Notes: generated by a model not told the origin, from the letters alone. Shown: positions 16,424 through 25,473, counted from the stretch's first letter. The stretch is 35,056 bases of DNA from a bacterium (GCA_030018905.1 JASEHJ010000008.1:1-35056), one strand, 5' to 3'. Made by a program: numbers and translations.

Positions 16424-17404
16424 CTAACGGCCCGGCTTGGCCCGGACGGTCGAGAGGGGTATCTCCTCCCCCGCCCCGGATGCGACGGCACGGCGGTACA
16501 GCAGTTCCATCGTCACCACGTCTTCCATGGCAATCCCTTGGGACTCGAAAAGGGTGATCTGTTCCGGCCTGCTCCTCCCAGGAGTTGCTCCGGCCACGAT
16601 GCTCCCCAGCTCCGTCACCCGCTCCCAGACCACCTCCCCGGCCGCGGCAGGGGCGATGAGATCGCCGCACTCGATGCGCGCCTGTTCCAGGGAGTCCACG
16701 ACAATCAATTCGCTGCGGCGGACGGCCTCTGCGTCCAGCTCCCGCCGCGCCGACGCATTGGAGCCGATGGCATTGACGTGCATGCCGGGCCGCAACCATG
16801 CTCCCTGGAGCACCGGTTCCTTTGAGGAGGTGGCGGTGACGACGATCTCCGAACCCTCGACCGCCTCCTGGGCGCTCGCGACCGCCACTACCTCGGTCCC
16901 CAGCTCCGCCGCCATCTCAGCCGCAAACGCCTCCCGCCGCTCCTCCGATCGGCCGTACACCTTTACCAGCGCTACCGGCCGTACACGCGCCAAGGCCGCT
17001 ACCTGGCTGCGGGCCTGCCACCCGCTGCCGATGACGCCGAGCGTGCCCGCGCCGGCACGCGCCAGATACTTGGTGGCTACCCCGCTGGCCGCACCGGTCC
17101 GCATCTGTCCGAGGCGGTCGGCCTCAGCAATCAGCACAGGCTCACCATCCTCGAACCTGTAGAGCACGGCGATGAACCGCGATCCGCGAGGAGTAGAGGC
17201 GTAGGACTTGACGCCCATGACGCCGAGGGCGGGCGCGGAAGCGTGCATCACGTGCAGCGTGCCCGACGGTGTCACCGACCTGCTACGGGGTTGGTTGGAG
17301 CCCGTTCCCGAACCCAGGAAACGAAACCCGCCCTCGACGGCGGCGATCACGTCGTCCATGGTGAGAAGCAGGCCCACGTCGCTTTCGCGGAGCAGCAGCG
17401 CCAT
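16424..17404 (-). CDS. Ornithine cyclodeaminase/mu-crystallin-family protein
   Basis: A 326-residue NAD(P)-binding enzyme of the OCD family. LLLRESDVGLLLTMDDVIAAVEGGF opens it, GVKSYAS and FEDGEPVLIAEADRLGQMRTGAASGVATKYLA are conserved substrate-region blocks, and GVIGSGWQARSQV is the Rossmann loop. Members include ornithine cyclodeaminase, alanine dehydrogenase and imine reductases, so ornithine to proline conversion is only one option. The ORF track starts at 17503; I prefer the ATG at 17404 because GGGAG precedes it and the length then fits the family. It is divergent from the M20 amidohydrolase and precedes pepA, in an amino-acid catabolic context. Confidence 0.88.
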   Translation of the reverse strand: MALLLRESDVGLLLTMDDVIAAVEGGFRFLGSGTGSNQPRSRSVTPSGTLHVMHASAPALGVMGVKSYASTPRGSRFIAVLYRFEDGEPVLIAEADRLGQMRTGAASGVATKYLARAGAGTLGVIGSGWQARSQVAALARVRPVALVKVYGRSEERREAFAAEMAAELGTEVVAVASAQEAVEGSEIVVTATSSKEPVLQGAWLRPGMHVNAIGSNASARRELDAEAVRRSELIVVDSLEQARIECGDLIAPAAAGEVVWERVTELGSIVAGATPGRSRPEQITLFESQGIAMEDVVTMELLYRRAVASGAGEEIPLSTVRAKPGR

Positions 17405-17573
17405 CGTTTCTCCCGGCGGCCTGGTTCGGCCGGAAAGCACCGTTGTTCCTGTGAGGTTCCCCAGTTGGGCGGGGCCTTCCTCCAGCGGGCGTGCACAATC
17501 CATGGGCGCGGCCGTCGTTCGTAGCGAAGGGCTTCCCAGAGCCTGGGCGAACTATGAGCGCAGGAGGTACACC

Positions 17574-18749
17574 ATGACCGTACATTCGTTCGATACTGTT
17601 GAAGCCCACCGTGAGGAGCTTGTTGCACTTCGGCGCGACCTGCACGCCCACCCTGAGCTTGCCTTCCAGGAAGAAAGGACCGCAGGGATCGTGGAGGCCC
17701 GACTGCGGGCCGCCGGACTAGAGGTTCGAACCGGGCTGGCCCGAACCGGCGTCGTCGGAGTCCTGCGCGGGGGAAAGCCCGGGCGCACCGTCCTAATACG
17801 CGCGGACATGGATGCCCTGCCCATTCAGGAAGCGAGCGAGGCGCCTTACCGAAGCCGGATCCCGGGCTGCATGCACGCCTGCGGGCACGACGGCCATACC
17901 GCGATCGCGGTGGTCCTGGCGGAGATCCTATCAGAACGCCGGGCCGAGATGGCAGGCACGCTGGTCTTCGCCTTCCAGCCCGCAGAGGAGATCACGTCGG
18001 GCGCGCTGCCGATGATCGAGGCGGGGGTGATGGACGCCCCGCCGGTGGATGCCGTGGTGGGGCTCCATCTTTGGAACGACCTTCCCGTTGGGACCGTGGC
18101 GTTGAGTCCCGGCCCGGTCTTCGGCTCGGTGAACGAGATCATGATCTCCATCGAGGGTCAGGGCGGGCACGGCGCCATTCCCCACCGGGCGGTTGACCCG
18201 ATTGTGGCCGCCGCCCACGCGGTTACTGCCCTCCAGACCATTGTCAGCCGCGAGACGGCCCCACTCGATGCTGCCGTTGTGACCATCGGGACGATCCACG
18301 CCGGCACGGCGTTCAACATCATACCCGATCGCGTGGAGATGCGCGGGACAGTCAGGGCGTTCACCGAGGAGATACGCGAGCGCACGCTGCGCCGCGTCGA
18401 GGAGATCGTGGTCGGAGTGGCAGGGGCGGTTCGCTGCGGGGCAAAGGTGACCAACCGGTTCGGGTGCCCACCGGTGGTCAACGACGCGGCGGTAACGGCC
18501 GTCGTGCGGGACGTGGCCGTAGCGGTCGTCGCCGGCGAGCGGGTGGTGGACCTGAAACCAACGACCGGCAGCGACGACATGGCCTACTTCCTCCAGCGCG
18601 CCCCAGGATGCTACTTTGCGGTCGGGTCCCACAACCGCGATCGCGGTCTTGACGCCGCGCACCATAATCCCCGGTTCGATTTCGACGAGGAGGCGCTGGT
18701 CATCGGCGCGAAGGTCCTGGGTGGTGCGGCATTGAGGCTGCTCGAGTAG
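17574..18749 (+). CDS. M20D amidohydrolase (hippurate hydrolase/aminoacylase-like)
   Basis: A 391-residue metal-dependent amidohydrolase of the M20D group (HipO, AbgA/B, IAA-amino acid hydrolase relatives). LRRDLHAHPELAFQEERTA is the hallmark opening. DMDALPIQE, GCMHACGHDGHTA and FQPAEE carry the metal ligands and the catalytic Glu. The dimerisation domain begins with the GGHGAIPHRAVDPI segment. PTTGSDDMAYFLQRAPGCYF ends the catalytic domain. AGGAGG sits six bases before the ATG at 17574; the ORF-track extension is antisense to the OCD gene. It should cleave N-acyl amino acids or related amides in the cytoplasm. Confidence 0.94.
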   Translation: MTVHSFDTVEAHREELVALRRDLHAHPELAFQEERTAGIVEARLRAAGLEVRTGLARTGVVGVLRGGKPGRTVLIRADMDALPIQEASEAPYRSRIPGCMHACGHDGHTAIAVVLAEILSERRAEMAGTLVFAFQPAEEITSGALPMIEAGVMDAPPVDAVVGLHLWNDLPVGTVALSPGPVFGSVNEIMISIEGQGGHGAIPHRAVDPIVAAAHAVTALQTIVSRETAPLDAAVVTIGTIHAGTAFNIIPDRVEMRGTVRAFTEEIRERTLRRVEEIVVGVAGAVRCGAKVTNRFGCPPVVNDAAVTAVVRDVAVAVVAGERVVDLKPTTGSDDMAYFLQRAPGCYFAVGSHNRDRGLDAAHHNPRFDFDEEALVIGAKVLGGAALRLLE

Positions 18750-18789
18750 GCCGGGCCGCCGCCCAGAGGACCCCGCCGGACTCCGTCGA

Positions 18790-20163
18790 ATGAGTTGGCC
18801 CATGGACCAAGCAGTCGCTTATGCCCGTGAGCAGGACGGTCGGTTTCTCTCTGAGCTGATCGAGTTCCTCCGGATTCCCAGCGTGAGCACCTCGCCCGAA
18901 CGGGGCGCGGACGTGGCCCGCGCCGCGGCGTGGATCGCCGGGCACCTGGAAAGGCTCGGGTTTCGCAGCCGCGTCGAGCCCACCGACCGCCACCCTATCG
19001 TGCGGGCCGACTGGCTGGGTGCGCCGGGCCGGCCGACGGTGCTGTGCTACGGCCACTTCGACGTGCAACCGCCTGATCCGTTGAGCCTCTGGAACTCCCC
19101 GCCGTTTGAGCCCACGGTTGAGCAGGGTTCGCTTTACGCGCGCGGCGCGTCCGACGACAAGGGGCAGTTGTTCACGCACGTCAAGGCGGTGGAGGCGATT
19201 CTGCGCACGGCGGGCTCGCTGCCGGTCAACGTGAAGTTCTTGCTGGAGGGCGAGGAGGAGATCGGCAGCCCATCCCTGGCCACCTACATCCCGCGGCACC
19301 GCAGAGCCCTGGCCGCCGACGCCGTCCTGGTTAGCGACGGCGCGCTGTTCGCGCCCGGGTTGCCCACGCTCACCACCGGGCTGCGCGGGTTGCTCTACAC
19401 CGAGATCGAGGTTAGCGGAGCCCGATCAGACCTACACTCAGGCCAGTACGGCGGCGCGGCGCCCAACGCCGTCGGAGCGCTGACGCAGATCCTGGCCGTG
19501 CTCAAGGACCGGCGGGGCCGCATCCGGATTCCCGGATACTATGGACGGGTCCGGCCGCCGGACGACGCCGAACGATCTGCCTGGGCACGGCTCCCCTTCG
19601 ACGAGGCCGCGTTCTGCAACGAGATCGGAACGACCGTGGCCCCGGGCGAAGAGGCCCACCCCGTCCTGGAGCGTTTGTGGGTCCGCCCGACGCTTGACGT
19701 GCACGGTATCGCCGGCGGGTTCGCCGGCGTCGGCATGAAGACCGTTATTCCGTGCAGCGCGACGGCCAAGGTGAGCATGCGGCTGGTGCCGGACCAGAAT
19801 CCGGAGCGGATCTTCAAGCAACTGGAGAGGTTTGTGCGCCGGCAGGCGCCGCCCGGGGTGCGCGTGGACGTGCGTCATCTCGCGTCAAGGCCGCCCGTTG
19901 TGGTGTCTCCCGACGCACCGCCGGTGCGCGCGGCGGCACGCTCACTTGAGGCGGTCTTTGGCGTGCCCCCGGTCTATGTGCGGAGCGGCGGCAGCATTCC
20001 GGCGGTTTCTGCCTTCGACCGGGTCTTGAAGGCTTCCGCGGTATTGATGGGCTTCGGACTGCCCGACGACAACCTGCACGCGCCGAACGAGAAGTTCGCC
20101 CTGGTCAACTTCAGGCAAGGGATTGAAGCAACGATTCGCTTCTTCCACGAGTTCGGAGGGTAG
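18790..20163 (+). CDS. M20 family dipeptidase
   Basis: A 457-residue M20A-type metallodipeptidase (DapE/ArgE/CNDP superfamily). FLSELIEFLRIPSVST is the family opening. CYGHFDVQPPDPLSLW holds the first metal His and Asp, RGASDDKGQLFTH the bridging Asp, and LLEGEEEIGSPSL the catalytic Glu pair. DLHSGQYGGAAPN starts the lid domain, and HAPNEKFALVNFRQGIEATIRFF supplies the last ligand. Two in-frame ATGs (18790, 18802) are possible and neither has a clear ribosome-binding site. MDQAVAYAREQ at 18802 looks more like the family start. It follows the M20D gene by 40 bp and would release free amino acids from dipeptides. Confidence 0.93.
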   Translation: MSWPMDQAVAYAREQDGRFLSELIEFLRIPSVSTSPERGADVARAAAWIAGHLERLGFRSRVEPTDRHPIVRADWLGAPGRPTVLCYGHFDVQPPDPLSLWNSPPFEPTVEQGSLYARGASDDKGQLFTHVKAVEAILRTAGSLPVNVKFLLEGEEEIGSPSLATYIPRHRRALAADAVLVSDGALFAPGLPTLTTGLRGLLYTEIEVSGARSDLHSGQYGGAAPNAVGALTQILAVLKDRRGRIRIPGYYGRVRPPDDAERSAWARLPFDEAAFCNEIGTTVAPGEEAHPVLERLWVRPTLDVHGIAGGFAGVGMKTVIPCSATAKVSMRLVPDQNPERIFKQLERFVRRQAPPGVRVDVRHLASRPPVVVSPDAPPVRAAARSLEAVFGVPPVYVRSGGSIPAVSAFDRVLKASAVLMGFGLPDDNLHAPNEKFALVNFRQGIEATIRFFHEFGG

Positions 20164-20176
20164 TGGAGGAGCATCC

Positions 20177-21409
20177 ATGGAGCAACCCATGACTGCGAAC
20201 AGCGCGAGCACACAGAACTTCCCGCTGCGATACCGCTGGTTATCCGGCGTGGTCGGCACTGTCGGCCTGGCGCTCGTGGTAGCAGCGCTGCTACGCCTTC
20301 CCAATCTTCCGTGGGAGGTGTGGCTGCTCTTCGGCACCGTGTCACTGCTCTCAGGGGTGATTGTCTTCCCGCTGCCGATGAGCGTCACGTATCACCCGGT
20401 GGGTGGCATCTCGCTTGCCGTGCTGTTCCTGTTCGGTTGGGAGGCAGCGGTAGTAATGAGCCTGCTGGGGCTGCTGATCTTCTGGATTCACGGGAGGCGG
20501 CCGGTCTGGCGTGCCGCCTACGATCTCGGGAACGTCGGCTGCAGCCTGCTCCTGGCGGCCTCGGTTGCCCCGCTGGGAGCGGGGGGGTTGACCGAGGGAA
20601 TGCTGGCCTGGTTCATTCTCGCCGGCGGGATTCACGCCCTGGCCAACACGGTGCTCACCGTCTCCGGGCGGATGGCGCAACACGGCGGCACATTGCCCAT
20701 AACCCCTAGATTCACCCTCCGCATCATGGCACTGTCAGCCAGCATGGCGCTGGCAGGCATAATCATTGTCCTCCTGTTCGATTCGTTCGGCGAGGCCGGC
20801 GCGCTGTTGGGGTTCGCGTCGTGGCTGCTGGCGAGCGTCGCGCTCAAGGGTAACTACGAAGCCCGCGCGGCCGGAGAGCGCTACGCGGACACGAACCGCC
20901 GGCTCGAGGAGGCCCTGGTGGCCGTCGAACGCCTGTCCATCACCGATCCGCTCACCGGGCTGTACAACCGGCGGCACTTCCGGGTCCGCCTGGAAGAAGA
21001 GTTCAGGCGAGAAGCCCGCGATGCCACGCCGTTTAGTCTGCTGCTGCTCGACCTGGGCGGGTTCAAGGCCATCAACGACGCATACGGCCACCTGGCGGGC
21101 GACGTGGTGCTCCAACAGTTCGCCCGGCTGCTGGACGGCGCGGTGCGCCCCGGTGATCTGGTCTTCCGGTACGGCGGGGACGAGTTCGCCATTATTATGC
21201 CCCGGACCGATCGCCGAAGCGCCGAGGCCGCCGTGGCTCGCCTGGAGGCGCTTATGGCCCAAACCCCCTTCCTGGTTGGTACCAACCGCCTGTTCCTCGA
21301 TCTGGACGTGGGCATCGCCGTGGCTCCAGAGGACGGTACAGACGCGGATGCGCTTGTCCACTGCGCGGATACCGCCATGTACGGCGCCCGCGGGCGACGG
21401 CGCGGGTGA
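20177..21409 (+). CDS. Membrane-bound diguanylate cyclase (GGDEF)
   Basis: A 410-residue protein. Residues 20-220 form about six or seven hydrophobic helices, a membrane sensor of no named type that I recognise. A short coiled-coil-like linker (YADTNRRLEEALVAVERL) leads to the GGDEF domain, which begins ITDPLTGLYNRRHF. The metal and nucleotide residues are present (LLLDLGGFKAIND, GHLAGDV, YGGDEF at 332-337). An RPGD inhibitory I-site stands five residues before GGDEF. It should therefore make c-di-GMP and be product-inhibited. I chose the ATG at 20177 because TGGAGGA precedes it; the longer ORF overlaps the dipeptidase. The stop overlaps the next gene (GTGA). Confidence 0.93.
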   Translation: MEQPMTANSASTQNFPLRYRWLSGVVGTVGLALVVAALLRLPNLPWEVWLLFGTVSLLSGVIVFPLPMSVTYHPVGGISLAVLFLFGWEAAVVMSLLGLLIFWIHGRRPVWRAAYDLGNVGCSLLLAASVAPLGAGGLTEGMLAWFILAGGIHALANTVLTVSGRMAQHGGTLPITPRFTLRIMALSASMALAGIIIVLLFDSFGEAGALLGFASWLLASVALKGNYEARAAGERYADTNRRLEEALVAVERLSITDPLTGLYNRRHFRVRLEEEFRREARDATPFSLLLLDLGGFKAINDAYGHLAGDVVLQQFARLLDGAVRPGDLVFRYGGDEFAIIMPRTDRRSAEAAVARLEALMAQTPFLVGTNRLFLDLDVGIAVAPEDGTDADALVHCADTAMYGARGRRRG

Positions 21410-21918
21410 ATCACGCTGGCGTGCTCTTTCAGGTGGGGCACTGGCTGGAGGGCCTGAGCGCATTCGAGCAGGCGCTGGGGGTCGTGGCCCTAACGCTTGT
21501 CCCGTGGATCGAGTTGCGCGGGTCCATCCCGCTTGGGATCGCGCTAGGAATGCATCCCCTGGCGGTCATGGCGATTGCGGTTGCGGCCAACTGCGCCATC
21601 ATCGTCCCCGGGTACTACGCGCTCGAGCTGTTCTATGAACGATGGTTCTCTCGCTTTGCTCCGGTCCGACGGGCAGTTGTGCGGGTGCGGGCAAGGGGTG
21701 CCGGGCTCGTCGAGCGTTACGAGCTCCTGGGCCTGGCGCTGTTTGTCGCGGTGCCGCTCCCGGGCACCGGAGCCTATTCGGGGACTTTGCTGGCGTGGCT
21801 GCTGGGAGTGAACAGGCCGCGCGCGTGGGTTGCGATCGCGGTGGGCGTGACGCTGGCCGGGGCGGTTGTCACACTGGCGGCATCCGGAATACTTGCCGCG
21901 CTACGGCGATTGCCTTAG
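21406..21918 (+). CDS. COG2426 small multidrug export-family membrane protein
   Basis: A 170-residue membrane protein of the Sm_multidrug_ex/COG2426 family. PWIELRGSIPLGIALGMHP and VPLPGTGAYSGTLLAWLLG are its two signature blocks, arranged as an inverted pair between hydrophobic helices. ERWFSRFAPVRR is the usual basic cytoplasmic loop. The export function implied by the family name is not well demonstrated. The GTG start overlaps the diguanylate cyclase stop, so the two are co-translated. The promoter of the next cassette lies across its 3' end. Confidence 0.88.
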   Translation: MNHAGVLFQVGHWLEGLSAFEQALGVVALTLVPWIELRGSIPLGIALGMHPLAVMAIAVAANCAIIVPGYYALELFYERWFSRFAPVRRAVVRVRARGAGLVERYELLGLALFVAVPLPGTGAYSGTLLAWLLGVNRPRAWVAIAVGVTLAGAVVTLAASGILAALRRLP

Positions 21919-21921
21919 AAT
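21893..21921 (+). promoter_or_regulatory. Sigma-70-type promoter of the second peptide importer cassette
   Basis: TTGCCG (21893-21898), 17 bp and TAGAAT (21916-21921) give a good match to consensus. The promoter straddles the end of the COG2426 gene and lies about 95 bp before the GTG start of the binding protein. Confidence 0.55.
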
Positions 21922-22016
21922 GAGGATTCAGGGTGCCGATGAACGAACGCAGGAAGCACCCGCTCCACACTGAACGGACGGGATACCTACGTATTACGAA
22001 GGAGGGATCAGATCGC

Positions 22017-23576
22017 GTGCGAAGAGTCCTGGCCCTGATAGCTGCCATTGCCCTGACCGGCGCGCTCGTAATCTCCGCGGCCGCGGCGCCGGCGGTGACG
22101 CCGACGCGCGGTGGAACGCTCATCGTTGGATCTGGGGTGGACGCGGTGACACTCGACGCGCCCATGATTACCGATTCCCCGAGCGCGACCGTGTCGGAGC
22201 ACATGGTCGAGTCCCTCTATAGGCTGACCCCCGAGGGCAAGATCATCCCGATGCTGGCCCTTGGGCACACCGTATCGCCCGACGGCCGGACATGGACGGT
22301 CCGGCTGCGCACCGGCGTTCGGTTCCACGACGGGACCCCGTTTGACGCCGAGGCGGCCAAGTTCAACCTGGATCGCATGCTCGATCCGGCCACCCGCGCG
22401 CCGTTCCGGTTTCTGATCAGCCGCGTGACGAGCGTCACGGTGGTTGACTCCTCGACGATCCGTCTGGTCACCGATGCCCCGTTCGCGCCGTTGCTGGCGC
22501 ACTTCACCCACAGCTCGGTCGGCATGCAGAGCCCGACCGCCGTCCGGCGGCTGGGCGTGGACTATGCCCGGCAGCCCGTGGGGACCGGCGCCTTCAAGTT
22601 CAAGGAATGGGTGCGCGGCGATCGGGTGGTGATGACCCGCAACGACGACTTCTGGGGGGAGAAGGCGTTTCTGGACGAGGTGCAGTTCCGCGTGATCCCC
22701 GATGACGGCGCGCGTGTGGCGGCCCTGGAAGCGGGCTCGATTCACGTGGCCGTGCGCGTGCCTCCGCGCGAGATCGAGCGGTTGAAGGGCGCCCGGGACT
22801 TCACCGTCTCGATCGACGATAGCCTGCGCACGATCTACGTAGGTTTCAACGTGACGCGGCCGCCGTTCAACGATGTGCGCCTGCGCCGGGCGCTGAACCA
22901 CGCGGTGAACAAGCGGGCGATCGTGAACAGTGCCCTGAATGGAACGGCCCGCGTTTCCGATGCGCCGATTGTCCCGGCGGTCGAGGGCTACTCCAAGATC
23001 ATGACCTACGAATGGGACCTGGAGCGGGCCGAGGCGCTACTGCGTGAGGCCGGCTACAGCAGGGCCCGCCCACTGCGTGCCGTGTTCCACCACCCGTCCG
23101 GGCGGTACATACGCGACGCCGAGATTGCCGCTAGCATCCAGGGACTCGTGCGCCGCGCGGGCATCGAACTCGAACTGAGGACGATGGAATGGGGGGCCTA
23201 CCTGGCCCTCACCAACCGGCCGCAACCCGAGAACGACGTCCAGATGTACATGCTCGGGTGGGGCACCGTGACCGGCGACGCCGACTACGGCCTCTATGCC
23301 CTGTTCCACTCGTCGAATTGGGTGCCGACGGGCTCCAACCGGAGCTTCTACAAGAACGATCGCGTTGACGCGCTGCTCGATCGTGGCCGGACTACAGTCG
23401 ATCAGGCGGAGCGCAACAAGATCTATGCTGAGGCGATGCGGGTCATCATGGACGATGCGCCCTGGCTCTTCCTGCACAGTGAGTCGCAGGTGACCGGCAT
23501 CAGGCACACCGCGCAGGGGGTGGTCGTCCATCCCGCGGAGCGCATAGAGCTGTTCAAGGCGTGGCTGCGGCGGTAG
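22017..23576 (+). CDS. Peptide/solute ABC transporter substrate-binding protein (SBP family 5), second copy
   Basis: A 519-residue periplasmic binding protein paralogous to the one at 1099. I start it at the GTG at 22017, ten bases after GGAGGG. This places the signal peptide (RRVLALIAAIALTGALVISAA) at the N-terminus. The ORF-track ATG at 21933 would put 28 polar residues before it. There is no lipobox cysteine. RGGTLIVGSGVDAVTLDAP, VRFHDGTPFDAEAAKFNLDRM, RQPVGTGAFKFKEW and NDDFWG are family landmarks. The late LGWGTVTGDADYGLYALF matches LGWVTTTADADYTLLPMF in the first copy. The ligand is unknown, probably a peptide or peptide-like solute. Confidence 0.93.
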   Translation: MRRVLALIAAIALTGALVISAAAAPAVTPTRGGTLIVGSGVDAVTLDAPMITDSPSATVSEHMVESLYRLTPEGKIIPMLALGHTVSPDGRTWTVRLRTGVRFHDGTPFDAEAAKFNLDRMLDPATRAPFRFLISRVTSVTVVDSSTIRLVTDAPFAPLLAHFTHSSVGMQSPTAVRRLGVDYARQPVGTGAFKFKEWVRGDRVVMTRNDDFWGEKAFLDEVQFRVIPDDGARVAALEAGSIHVAVRVPPREIERLKGARDFTVSIDDSLRTIYVGFNVTRPPFNDVRLRRALNHAVNKRAIVNSALNGTARVSDAPIVPAVEGYSKIMTYEWDLERAEALLREAGYSRARPLRAVFHHPSGRYIRDAEIAASIQGLVRRAGIELELRTMEWGAYLALTNRPQPENDVQMYMLGWGTVTGDADYGLYALFHSSNWVPTGSNRSFYKNDRVDALLDRGRTTVDQAERNKIYAEAMRVIMDDAPWLFLHSESQVTGIRHTAQGVVVHPAERIELFKAWLRR

Positions 23577-23610
23577 CGACGAGACTCGACACGCGTAGTA
23601 GGAAGGACGA

Positions 23611-23639
23611 GGGGGGAGGGAGGTTTGTGCCCTCCCCTT
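23611..23639 (+). other. Intercistronic hairpin after the second SBP gene
   Basis: GGGGGGAGGG (23611-23620) pairs with CCCTCCCCTT (23630-23639), ten pairs including two G-U, around a nine-base loop. It lies between the binding-protein stop and the DppB-type start, as in the first cassette, and has no T-run. Confidence 0.55.
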
Positions 23640-23655
23640 CTCACGGCTGCTGAAC

Positions 23656-24576
23656 ATGTGGGCGTACATCGTCAAACGACTCCTGCTGTCCATTCCGGTC
23701 ATCTTCGGCGTGGCGTTCATGGTGTTCGCCATGGTGCGGATTGTCCCCGGCGATCCCGCGCGGATTATAGCCGGGGAGGCGGCGACGCAGGAGATCGTCG
23801 AGGGGATCCGCAAGGACATGGGTCTGGACCGGCCGCTGCTGAGGCAGTTCGCCACGTTCATCGGGAACGTGATGCGCGGCGATTTCGGACGCTCGGTGCG
23901 GTCCAAGGCGCCGGTGGCCGGCGAGGTCGCCGCGCGTTTGCCCAACACCATCAGGCTGGCAACGGCCGGTCTCTTCGTCGCGGTTGTCGTCGGGGTTTCC
24001 GCGGGTATCATTTCGGCCATCCGCCCCTACTCGTGGATGGACACGGTGGTCATGCTCGTGGCGCTGGCCGGGCTCTCGATGCCGGTGTTCTGGTCCGGCC
24101 TGATGCTGATCCTGATCTTCGCGGTCTGGCTCGGATGGCTACCCGCCGTGGGGACCGGTGGCATGGCGCACCTTGTGCTGCCGGCGGTTACGCTGGGTAT
24201 GTCAACCGCGGCCATCATCGCCCGCATGTCGCGCTCCAGCATGCTGGAGGTGCTGCGGTCCGACTACATCCGCACGGCGCGCGCTAAAGGCCTGGCGGAG
24301 GCCGCCGTCGTCAACCGCCACGCGTTCCGCAACGCCTTGATCCCGGTTATCACCGTGGTTGGTCTGCAGATGGGCACGCTGCTCTCCGGGGCGGTCCTGA
24401 CGGAGACGGTGTTCGCGTGGCCGGGTATCGGCCGGCTGTTGGTAGAAGGCATCTTGGCCCGCGACTATCCCATCGTACAGGCCTCGGTGCTGGTGGTCGC
24501 GATGGCGTTCGTGATGGTGAACCTCATGGTTGACGTGCTATACGCGGTCGTGGACCCGCGGATCCACTATGACTGA
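23656..24576 (+). CDS. Peptide ABC transporter permease, DppB-type, second copy
   Basis: A 306-residue permease, the same length as the first copy and closely similar over its whole length. VKRLLLSIPVIFGVAFMVF forms the first helix, with RIVPGDPARI next and VMRGDFGRSVRSK in the first periplasmic region. LAGLSMPVFWSGLML and WLGWLPAVG mark mid-protein helices, DYIRTARAKGL is the coupling loop, and TETVFAWPGIGRLLVEGI is the C-terminal DppB block. Its end overlaps the DppC-type start by eight bases (ATGACTGA). The shared length, order and hairpin position point to duplication of a whole cassette. Confidence 0.95.
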   Translation: MWAYIVKRLLLSIPVIFGVAFMVFAMVRIVPGDPARIIAGEAATQEIVEGIRKDMGLDRPLLRQFATFIGNVMRGDFGRSVRSKAPVAGEVAARLPNTIRLATAGLFVAVVVGVSAGIISAIRPYSWMDTVVMLVALAGLSMPVFWSGLMLILIFAVWLGWLPAVGTGGMAHLVLPAVTLGMSTAAIIARMSRSSMLEVLRSDYIRTARAKGLAEAAVVNRHAFRNALIPVITVVGLQMGTLLSGAVLTETVFAWPGIGRLLVEGILARDYPIVQASVLVVAMAFVMVNLMVDVLYAVVDPRIHYD

Positions 24577-25444
24577 GGCTGCTAAGACCTCCCTGCGGCC
24601 AACGCGCTCACGCGCTCGGATGGTGTGGACGCAGTTCCGTCGCAACCGGGCCGGCCTGGTGGGTCTGGTGCTCCTGTCCGCGTTCCTGAGCGCGGGCCTC
24701 TTCGCGCCGGTGCTGGCGCCGTACGACCCTTACGAGATCGAGCTCGAATCCGGCCTGAAGAGGCCGGGCCCAGGGCACTTGCTGGGACAGGACGAACTGG
24801 GGCGCGACATGCTCAGCCGCGTCATCTACGGCGCTCGCCTCTCGCTCGTGATCGGCGTCATCGCCGTCACCATCGGGGTGGGGATCGGCGTTCCGGTCGG
24901 CGCCATCTCCGGCTACTTCGGCGGGTTGCCGGATCTTCTGGTGCAGCGCCTGATTGACGTCATGCTGGCGTTTCCGGGCATCCTTCTGGCGATCGTGCTC
25001 GTTGCGATCCTGGGGGTGGGACTCGTCCAGGTCATGGTGGCGGTGGGGATCGTGTCAATCCCCGTCTATGCGCGATTGGTGCGCGGGCAGGTCCTCTCGC
25101 TGCGCGGGCAGGAGTTCGTGGACGCGGCGCGGGCGGTGGGGGCGACCAGCGGGAGGATCATATTGCGCCACGTCCTGCCCAACACGCTGGCCGTGATCAT
25201 CGTTCAATCCACCTTGCAGATCGCCTCGGCGATTCTCGCCGCGGCCGCCCTGGGATTCCTCGGGCTCGGCGCCCAGCCGCCGGCCGCGGAGTGGGGCTCG
25301 ATGCTGAGCAACGCCCGGCAGTACATACGCCTGGCGCCACACAGCGTGATGTTTCCCGGGCTGGCGATCATGCTGACCGTGCTCGGGTTCAACCTGCTCG
25401 GCGATGCAATTCGGGACGCGCTCGATCCGCGGATGCGGATCTAG
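24569..25444 (+). CDS. Peptide ABC transporter permease, DppC-type, second copy
   Basis: A 291-residue permease partner. The start is the ATG at 24569 that overlaps the DppB stop; the ORF-track start at 24530 lies within the DppB frame. WTQFRRNRAGLVGLV is the first helix, LLGQDELGRDMLSRVIYGAR the conserved periplasmic segment and EFVDAARAVGAT the ATPase-coupling loop. GFLGLGAQPPAAEWG and GFNLLGDAIRDALDP complete the DppC pattern. No ATPase genes follow; the next gene is speH, 29 bp downstream and probably co-transcribed. Confidence 0.95.
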   Translation: MTEAAKTSLRPTRSRARMVWTQFRRNRAGLVGLVLLSAFLSAGLFAPVLAPYDPYEIELESGLKRPGPGHLLGQDELGRDMLSRVIYGARLSLVIGVIAVTIGVGIGVPVGAISGYFGGLPDLLVQRLIDVMLAFPGILLAIVLVAILGVGLVQVMVAVGIVSIPVYARLVRGQVLSLRGQEFVDAARAVGATSGRIILRHVLPNTLAVIIVQSTLQIASAILAAAALGFLGLGAQPPAAEWGSMLSNARQYIRLAPHSVMFPGLAIMLTVLGFNLLGDAIRDALDPRMRI

Positions 25445-25473
25445 CCTGAGATCGAAGCGGGGGGAGGTGGGAG

